DNA from: Paralithodes platypus
Taxonomy: Eukaryota > Arthropoda > Malacostraca > Decapoda > Lithodidae
Assembly (NCBI GenBank): GCA_032716605.1
Contig: CM064552.1
Location: 5,387,597-5,451,596 of the forward strand
Direction: 5' to 3'
DNA: 64,000 bases
The translations under genes were made by a program, and so were the position numbers. The notes beneath the pieces were generated by a model. The model had not been told where the DNA came from. It saw only the letters and a list, made by a program, of their open reading frames with translations, and made no database searches. This document shows positions 32,431-64,000 of this stretch, piece by piece (the first letter of the stretch is position 1; every line of letters begins with the position of its first letter).

Positions 32431-32575
32431 TATAATTAATTAATTTCACTCACAACACCAAACACCACCCAATGAAAATAATAAAAGCATGTGATCCACC
32501 CGGGATTCGAACCTGGGTTATCACATACAGATCTTAAACACTCAAACATTACACTATCAACACAGTTAAAGATTA
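32430..32575 (-). mobile_element. tRNA-derived SINE family 1, reversed
   Basis: Minus-strand reading gives a tRNA-like head with B box GGTTCGAATCCCGGGTGG, then ATCACATGCTTTTATTAT and CATTGGGTGGTGTTTGGTG. It is the best preserved family 1 B box in the window (plus-strand form CCACCCGGGATTCGAACC). Confidence 0.8.
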
Positions 32576-32879
32576 AGTACATGACTACGATTTTATATCC
32601 ATTTATCGAATACTGGATATCAATAGAATTGTGTTATTCACTTCACTTGCTTGTTCGTCAAGGGGAATCCACGCAATGCGAGCTAAGCTCATTATTATCG
32701 CGTCTCCTTAACTGGGAATGTATTGCGTGAAATGCATGTTAAGTGTTTATGTATCGTTGGAATGGCTGTGGATGTGCGTGTAGTCTGTATTTTAGCCAAT
32801 TGGCGACATTTGGAAACGAAGGCTTAGGGTTAATCTGTACGGTACCCTTCTCACTACGGTACCAGTCTCACCCGAAGGC

Positions 32880-33117
32880 TTAGGTTGACCTGTAGCTTAG
32901 GTTGACCAGTACGATACCCATCTCACCTTGTAACCGATCACCAACCCCAGATGGGACGTCACAACTTCGTCCACTTATACCAGGTTCCTATTTATACTGC
33001 TAGGTGAACAGAGGCTACACCGTTAGGAGACTTACCCAAATGTCTCTTCCCCGCCCGGGTCTCGAACCCGGGACCTTCTGGTTGTGAGCCAGACGCGCTA
33101 TCAGTTACGCCACGGGG

Positions 33118-33120
<3 letters not shown>
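32880..33120 (-). mobile_element. tRNA-derived SINE family 2 with a conserved body
   Basis: Minus strand. The head (33120-33045) is tRNA-like, with CGTGGCGTAACTGATAGCG, a seven-base anticodon loop that would read CAC (Val), and a strong B box GGTCCCGGGTTCGAGACCC. The acceptor arm pairs only with register shifts, so a working tRNA is unlikely. The body, GTGTAGCCTCTGTTCACC and TAGCAGTATAAATAGG, resembles a block I recall from decapod repeats (not searched). A more decayed copy is at 61960-62135. Confidence 0.7.
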
Positions 33121-33157
<37 letters not shown>

Positions 33158-33289
33158 GCGCGTGTGTGTGTGTGTTGGGATAGGAATTGTGCATGTATGA
33201 ATTACTGAATACGTGTTTGTAAGTGTATGTATGTGTTGCGAGAGGAGCTGTGTGTTTGTGTATGTTTTTATTATGTGCGTGTGATGCAT

Positions 33290-33321
<32 letters not shown>

Positions 33322-33360
33322 TTATGTATGTGTGCGTGTATGTGTGCGTGTATGTGCGTT
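33121..33360. repeat. (GT)n-rich tract
   Basis: GT repeats at 33121-33175 and 33296-33355, with TATG-rich DNA between. They directly follow the tRNA-like head of the SINE. Confidence 0.88.
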
Positions 33361-33501
33361 GGTACTTTAAAGGATGAAGAGTTCATTTGCATTCGTTTAT
33401 AGAGACATTTCGACTCGCTTTCAGGATTTTCAAGTTAGGCTTTTCAGAACTGCCGACGATAAAGCTGCATTGTAATTGTTTATTATTGCGTTATTTCTTA
33501 A

Positions 33502-33708
33502 CCCATTCAGTACCAGGGACGTCCTTTTCATCATATTCTGGCAACTATCAGACGATATTATTCAGCTTAGGAAGGACCTCTAGCAATATTCAGGCTTCAA
33601 ACTATCTCAACCAACCCTATTACCTACCACAGATCCTTCCTAAGCTTCATAAAATTGTCTAAATATATATAGAATAAAATAGAACACACGTCGCTGGTAC
33701 TCAAAGGG
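33502..33708. mobile_element. piggyBac-like MITE family C
   Basis: TTAA at 33498-33501, then CCCATTCAGTACCAGGGACG. The right end 'CGTCGCTGGTACTCAAAGGG' is inverted relative to it and followed by a mutated GCAA. Both AAGGA arms are retained ('CAGCTTAGGAAGGACC', 'GATCCTTCCTAAGCTTC'). Confidence 0.8.
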
Positions 33709-33714
33709 CAAAGG

Positions 33715-34046
33715 AGAGGTTTTTAGTTTATTCCCTAGACTTCCATCAAGCTTAAAATTACACCCCCTGGACCCCCTTTCAAGATAAATGTTTACATTTT
33801 TCGGTGAAACAGAACGATTTCCCGGCCGAAGGCGGGTTCCTCTTAGATTACAGACTCGCTTTCGCTCAGCATGAACAAATCGACACCTAGATGGCACAAA
33901 AGGTCTTAAAATTGACGGAAATTAGGCGAAAGTTCTTAAAATCGCCAAACTAATCGGGTAAAAGTCTTAAAATCTCAAAAAACAATGGGGCTAAACATGA
34001 GGGAGAATGGGGTCCAGAAAAAAATCCCTCAAGTGGAAATCTCCCC
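33715..34046. mobile_element. TTAA-flanked MITE II
   Basis: Begins with 'TTCCCTAGACTTCCATCAAGC', where the outermost left bases are lost against the family C element. It ends AAGTGGAAATCTCCCC with TTAA at 34047-34050. It is very like the copy at 3677-4004, with the same GGAAATCTCCCC end. Confidence 0.75.
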
Positions 34047-34138
34047 TTAAATAATGTGTGTATTTGTTTCTATATCATATTTGAAGTTCTCGAAAGTGTA
34101 GATGGAATGTTTTATATAAGTAGGCCTATCCTTTTTAA

Positions 34139-34517
34139 GGGGGTACGGCATATTTTTTGGTTTATGTATTTATTTGTTATTATTATTTTTATTTTTTTAG
34201 TTTCCTCGCTAGACCTCCATCAAGCGTAAAATAGTACCCCCTTGACCCCCTTTCAAGATAAATTTGTACATTTTCGGTAGACAAATGTTCTAGCCGAGGA
34301 ACGCCGAAGGCCGGTTCCTTTTACAATTACAGGCTAGCTATCGCTCGCCAGGAAAATATCGACATCTAAGTGGAACAAAAAGTCTGAATATTGACAAAGA
34401 ATTGGGGCGAATGGTCTTATAATCGACAAACTAATGGAACGAACGTCTTAAAATCTCAATACTAATATGCTAAACATGAGGGAGAAGGAGGTCCAGGAAA
34501 AGCGACTACCTCCCCCC
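34139..34517. mobile_element. complete TTAA-flanked MITE II (379 bp)
   Basis: TTAA at 34135-34138 and 34518-34521. Ends are GGGGGTACGGCATATTTT and, inverted, GGGGGGAGGTAGTCGCTTTT. Its extra length over other copies comes mainly from an AT-rich stretch after the left end. Confidence 0.8.
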
Positions 34518-34521
34518 TTAA

Positions 34522-34735
34522 AGAAATACTATACTCTATTCACGATAAGTAGGCCAGAAATCTTGATTCCTAACCTCTGCAACAGCAAATTAACTGTAAA
34601 TGTCCACACCTAAACCCTGGCTGACCCTTCCTAAATGGTAGAAATGTTATCCCGATACTCTAGTCGTTTATGAGTTACAGAAGTTTGTGGTCAAAATGTT
34701 TGGCCTACCTATCATAAATGGACTATAGTACATGA
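34522..34735. other. unclassified, dispersed block
   Basis: Contains 'CTACCATTTAGG'-like sequence about pressure on weak repeats: 'AAATGTCCACACCTAAACCC' with 'GTAGAAATGTTATCCCG' resembles diverged forms at 38740-38880, 45950-46080 and 49960-50130. A common dispersed repeat of about 150 bp is likely, boundaries unknown. Confidence 0.45.
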
Positions 34736-34739
34736 AATG

Positions 34740-34775
<36 letters not shown>

Positions 34776-34985
34776 GTCTATCTATTACCGGACGCCGTGA
34801 TTCCCGAAGGAGTGGCCACGAACAAAAACGCCCCCATCTACCTCTGTCCCCAGTCAGTCGACGCCCCTCCTCCCATCCAGCACCGCTTTCAAGCATATAC
34901 TTATTAACTCCATCCTTCCACCTCTCCCTCGGTCTACTTCACCCTCTCTGTCCTTCCACCTCACTCTCGTACACTACCGTATCTG
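34740..34985 (-). mobile_element. 3' fragment of the RTE-like LINE
   Basis: (TATC)n tail at 34741-34786, then the complement of the LINE 3' end (GACGCCGTGATTCCCGAAGG, GTGGCCACGAACAAAAACGC) and C-terminal coding remnants corresponding to 9258-9440 of copy A. More diverged than copies A and B, so older. Confidence 0.82.
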
Positions 34986-35190
34986 TGTGCAATTAATAGA
35001 CACGCTCTGAGGGAGGCACACGTCACAGGCAGTATTGCCTTTTGTCTCCCTCATCCACATGGGAAAACAAAAAATCACTATCCCAAATCCTACCAAAACC
35101 CATGTAATTTATTATCCCTACTATTTCTACCTGTTTATCATGGATGGCTGAATGGACCAAATGTAAACTTTTGATTGGGGTCGATAAGCA
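34986..35190. other. intergenic, nothing recognised
   Basis: No feature apart from 'GAGGGAGGCACACGTCACAGG', which resembles the GGGGGAGACACTCGTTAC block seen at 15800 and 35620. Confidence 0.4.
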
Positions 35191-35196
35191 CCTGTA

Positions 35197-35418
35197 CAGT
35201 TGGCCACATAAGTTATGTTCCTCTCTGTGATCTTATACATGGAAATATAATGCGTATGGTTGAATTACGAGTGTTGTTTTTTTATGCAGTGGTTAACTCA
35301 TCTGATAAATATAATACATATAAGTAACAACGCCACGCGTGACGCACGCAATTAATTCATACTACTTTACTTTCATACATAAGATTCCAACGAGGAACAG
35401 AACTTATGTGGCCAACTG
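35197..35418. mobile_element. mariner-like MITE family B, intact (222 bp)
   Basis: TA at 35195-35196 and 35419-35420. Terminal inverted repeats are CAGTTGGCCACATAAGTTAT and, on the other strand, CAGTTGGCCACATAAGTTCT. It serves as the reference for the interrupted copy at 29266-29679. No coding sequence. Confidence 0.88.
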
Positions 35419-35420
35419 TA

Positions 35421-36040
35421 CCTCATATAAAGGGAGATATTTTATTATTAATATTTTTCTCCTCCCTAAGCCTCCATCAAGCTTGAACAAATACCTACCC
35501 CCCCCCCCCCTCCTAAGACCCTCCTTCGAGATAAATGTATACATTTTTCCAGGTGTCTATAGGCATTTTGACTCTAACGTACTGTGAATTTGGCTCTCTA
35601 TCACTCTTTCAACCTGGGGGAGACACTCGTTACTGGCAGCTTAGCCTTCTGTCTCCTTCATACACATCGAATCCTGGCTGGTGCCTTAACATTTATTCAT
35701 GTAACTCACACGTAACTGTGAGATAATAATATACACACAAACACACACGTACCGGTATGTATTATACATATAGGCTACTGTATAGATAGCCTATATATTA
35801 TATAATGTATATATTTACATATTTTTGTGTAGGAAGGTGGCAAAAGACAAATGTAGACATCTCCCCCCCCCCCAAATTGAAAGAGTGAAAGAAAGACACA
35901 TTCAGGGTACATTAAAGTCTGCAGTATACACACAGAGCTTGAAGCAGTCTAATTAAGTAGTAGGATTAGGGAAAGATAGATTGAGGGAGAGAGTTCCAGG
36001 GTTTATTTGTTGTATGTATGTATGTATGTATGTATATTGT
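35421..36040. other. intergenic with partial MITE
   Basis: 35448-35552 is the left half of a TTAA-MITE II ('CCTAAGCCTCCATCAAGCTT', then GATAAATGTATACATTTTTCC). 35575-35680 repeats the ATTTGGCTCTCT / GGGGGAGACACTCGTTAC block of 15766-15830. The rest is AT-rich. Confidence 0.6.
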
Positions 36041-36056
36041 ATGTACAGTATGTAGG

Positions 36057-36232
36057 CTACTCAGGCCCATTCCCCATTTTTCCTATTTTTTTTCTGGGGG
36101 TGGCCGACTCGAGACAGAGCCCGATTAGGGACAACACAACACAACAGAAAACAATGAACACACAAAAACAAAACTCTAATTCACACACATCTAGGTCACC
36201 CAGGAGAAGGCCCAGAGACCAGGGATCACCAT
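36057..36232 (+). mobile_element. GGCCGACTC repeat family copy
   Basis: Preceded by (ATGT)n at 36012-36034, then CTCAGGCCCATTCCCC, GGGGGTGGCCGACTCGAGAC, ACAACACAACACAAC and 'CACCCAGGAGAAGGCCCAGAG'. Its far end lies 12 bp from the target duplication of the next SINE. Confidence 0.72.
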
Positions 36233-36260
36233 ACTAGGAACATCGGTTCACTCTTGGGTT

Positions 36261-36499
36261 GTTGTTGTTGTTGTTGTTCCCCAAGCTGCCTGGCCGAACA
36301 GCCCCAAGGCCCCGAGCAATTCCAAGGCCATAACCGAGTGCCCCCACAGAACCCTCCCTGCCGACCACAATACAGCCTGGGTGACCGAAGCCACTCCATG
36401 GCGGGGAGCTGAGAAGGGTGCGGAAACGCCCGGGAAACCAAAGCCCCACCCAGGGCCCTGTGCCCCTCAGCAATTATGAAGAGAAAGTTGAGGGGCAAG
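36261..36499 (-). mobile_element. (AAC)n-tailed SINE with 16-bp target-site duplication
   Basis: Minus-strand SINE of about 239 bp, flanked by identical GGTTCACTCTTGGGTT at 36245-36260 and 36500-36515. The 3' tail is (AAC)n (read as GTT on the plus strand). The body has CTGCCTGGCCGAACAGCCCC and GGGCCCTGTGCCCCTCAGC (plus-strand reading). Perfect flanking duplicates show LINE-type retrotransposition and a young insertion. Copies at 40791 and 53035 are nearly the same sequence. Confidence 0.9.
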
Positions 36500-36515
36500 G
36501 GTTCACTCTTGGGTT

Positions 36516-37400
36516 AGAGAGTTTGACAGAATAGGGTGGGAATAAGTTGAAAGGCGGGTAGGCCTACCACCTACTCTCCGTACGGGAGGAGTATACACTG
36601 AGAAAGCTCTGACGTTATTTTGTCTTAATGCATTCCATAATTTGCCATAATATATAGTCAGTAACGAGGGCGCGAGGATGATGTAATAGTATGCGTCTCT
36701 GTAGGTATTGCTACGTATGCATGTATCAAAACTCTAAATCAATACTAAGATGTAAGTTATCTTTCGGATAGTTTTATAATCATACTATCTAATATTTGTT
36801 AGGTAAAGGTGACTAAATATAACATATATCTACGCATGTTATAATAAGTAGCTTCACTGGCAAAATAAAATGTTATATATCGCTACAATACACTCAATAC
36901 AAACTTGTAGGTAACTAATTTATCTAGCTAGTTAATTCGTAGTTTATGACATCTCGAATGTATTCTTTGCTTTCCTCTTTGTAGCTAGCTTTGCTAATTA
37001 TGGCTACAGTAACATCACATCTGTAAATCATCAGCAGTCTATTATAATATATTTGAATATGTATAAGGGAGTATTATAATACAATAATACAATTACTGAC
37101 GAAGTAAGATCATCTCCAAACCCTCCTATGTCCGCCAGGAGTGCCAATGTATACAGTGCTAAGTCATTTATAGGAATTAGCTCAACTAGTTTACAACAGT
37201 TGACGTAATGCAATGTATACCAATATATACTGTAATGAGTCAAGCTGGCAATTTAACCTGTAATGTATATGTAGGAATCATAAATAGTTACTCATACAAT
37301 GAGATATGTTGTGAATTAACTAAACAATGGGAAAATATGGTGATATACTAACAATACGGCGGCTATCAAAACTTAGTTGGTTAAATAATCCTTATAGATG
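36516..37400. other. upstream intergenic DNA of LONP1
   Basis: AT-rich and mostly unique. There is no TATA box that I would defend and no open frame. It precedes the GC-richer stretch that begins about 37420. Confidence 0.5.
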
Positions 37401-37447
37401 ACCAATACACTCGTCCGGTCCCTGGGCTCCTCCACGCCGCTACTATA

Positions 37448-63367
<25,920 letters not shown>

Positions 63368-64000
63368 GTAAGGGAGTATTAGGAGCAAGAGAGAGAGAGA
63401 GTTACTGTGAGTATAGGTGTGTTGTGTGTGAAAACGGATATGACTTACAATATCTGGAGAATTATAATCACATTTCTATAATCAGTATGTTTCTCTGGAC
63501 TTACTGTACATATTTTACTTATTATAACTTACATAATTATAATAACTTAACTTATTATGTATTATTGTGTATGTACACTCTAACCTCCATTTAACGGATT
63601 CCGATTTAACGGATATCGGCAATAACGGTCAAAAAATGTAGGCCGGACAATGGACCCAGCAGTCCGTTGCTATAAAAAAGTTGGAGCAAAGTCCGTTGCT
63701 CTATCTATTTATCTCTCTAATGCACCTACCTAAATCCCTTATACATTAACATAACTATGTCTTATTTGGACTTTTTGTAATCTTTGAATCATTTCTAATA
63801 TGATGGAATTGAAAAATATAATATCCTTCCAGCACATAGATGAATAATAAATAAGATAGTCAACAAAATATTTCAACTCTCCCCTCCGTGCCAGCAGAGA
63901 CGGAAGATTTACGTTTGATAGAATTTTTGTTTTGTTTTTTTCCCTCGATATACACACTCTTTCTATTTATCTATCTCTCTAATTCATCTTCCTAAATCCC
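63368..64000. other. LONP1 intron 14 (partial)
   Basis: AT-rich. 'CTCCATTTAACGGATTCCG' and 'TTTAACGGATATCGGCAATA' near 63588-63625 look like a pogo-type end. 'TATTTATCTCTCTAATGCACC' with CCTAAATCCC at 63703-63740 is repeated in diverged form at 63962-64000. No further Lon exon found before the edge. Confidence 0.65.

Noticed and set aside
33045..33120. Functional tRNA-Val (CAC) on the minus strand
   Set aside because: Acceptor and D arms pair only in different registers, and the head continues into a conserved SINE body. A related degraded copy exists at 62085-62135.

Overview
This is eukaryotic nuclear DNA from an animal, and most likely a decapod crustacean. The grounds for that placement are inference: one intron-rich gene with GT-AG introns and a metazoan-type protein, an extreme density of (GA)n, (CA)n, (TA)n and (GATA)n microsatellites, several non-LTR retrotransposon clades, tRNA-derived SINEs and many miniature inverted-repeat transposons. 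No viral genome, prokaryotic operon, CRISPR array or functional RNA gene is seen. An assembly gap of 100 N lies at 14014-14113.

The only host gene I can support is the mitochondrial Lon protease (LONP1), plus strand, from the start codon at 37448 to the last visible exon at 63197-63367. Fourteen coding exons were joined by reading frame, intron phase and homology. They encode 667 residues: a mitochondrial presequence, the Lon substrate-binding N domain, a helical linker, and the AAA+ module up to just past Walker B. The C-terminal AAA+ part and the Ser/Lys protease domain lie beyond the right edge.

Positions 1-37400 are intergenic and hold repeats only: LINE copies at 7.0-8.0, 9.2-11.5 and 12.8-14.0 kb, a 23-bp satellite at 4.0-4.8 kb, a TG-rich minisatellite at 17.1-18.4 kb, and at least five families of short inverted-repeat elements. 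The LONP1 introns carry the same families. Because copies recur, intact copies act as empty sites for interrupted ones, so the order of insertion can be read: MITE into MITE at 3.6-4.9 kb, MITE into MITE beside a third at 29.3-29.9 kb, and a MITE plus a LINE into one MITE in intron 11.

The most interesting biology is where mobile DNA meets the Lon gene. A SINE sits five bases inside intron 8, and its 11-bp target-site duplication has copied the exon 8 splice donor. A LINE with a 10-bp target duplication ends 36 bp before exon 4. A piggyBac-like MITE ends 43 bp before exon 7. A SINE starts about 14 bp after exon 12. A decayed partial copy of exon 3 lies 0.7 kb downstream of the real one. I found no convincing undescribed multi-gene system. 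The candidate novelties are repeat families and these splice-site events.
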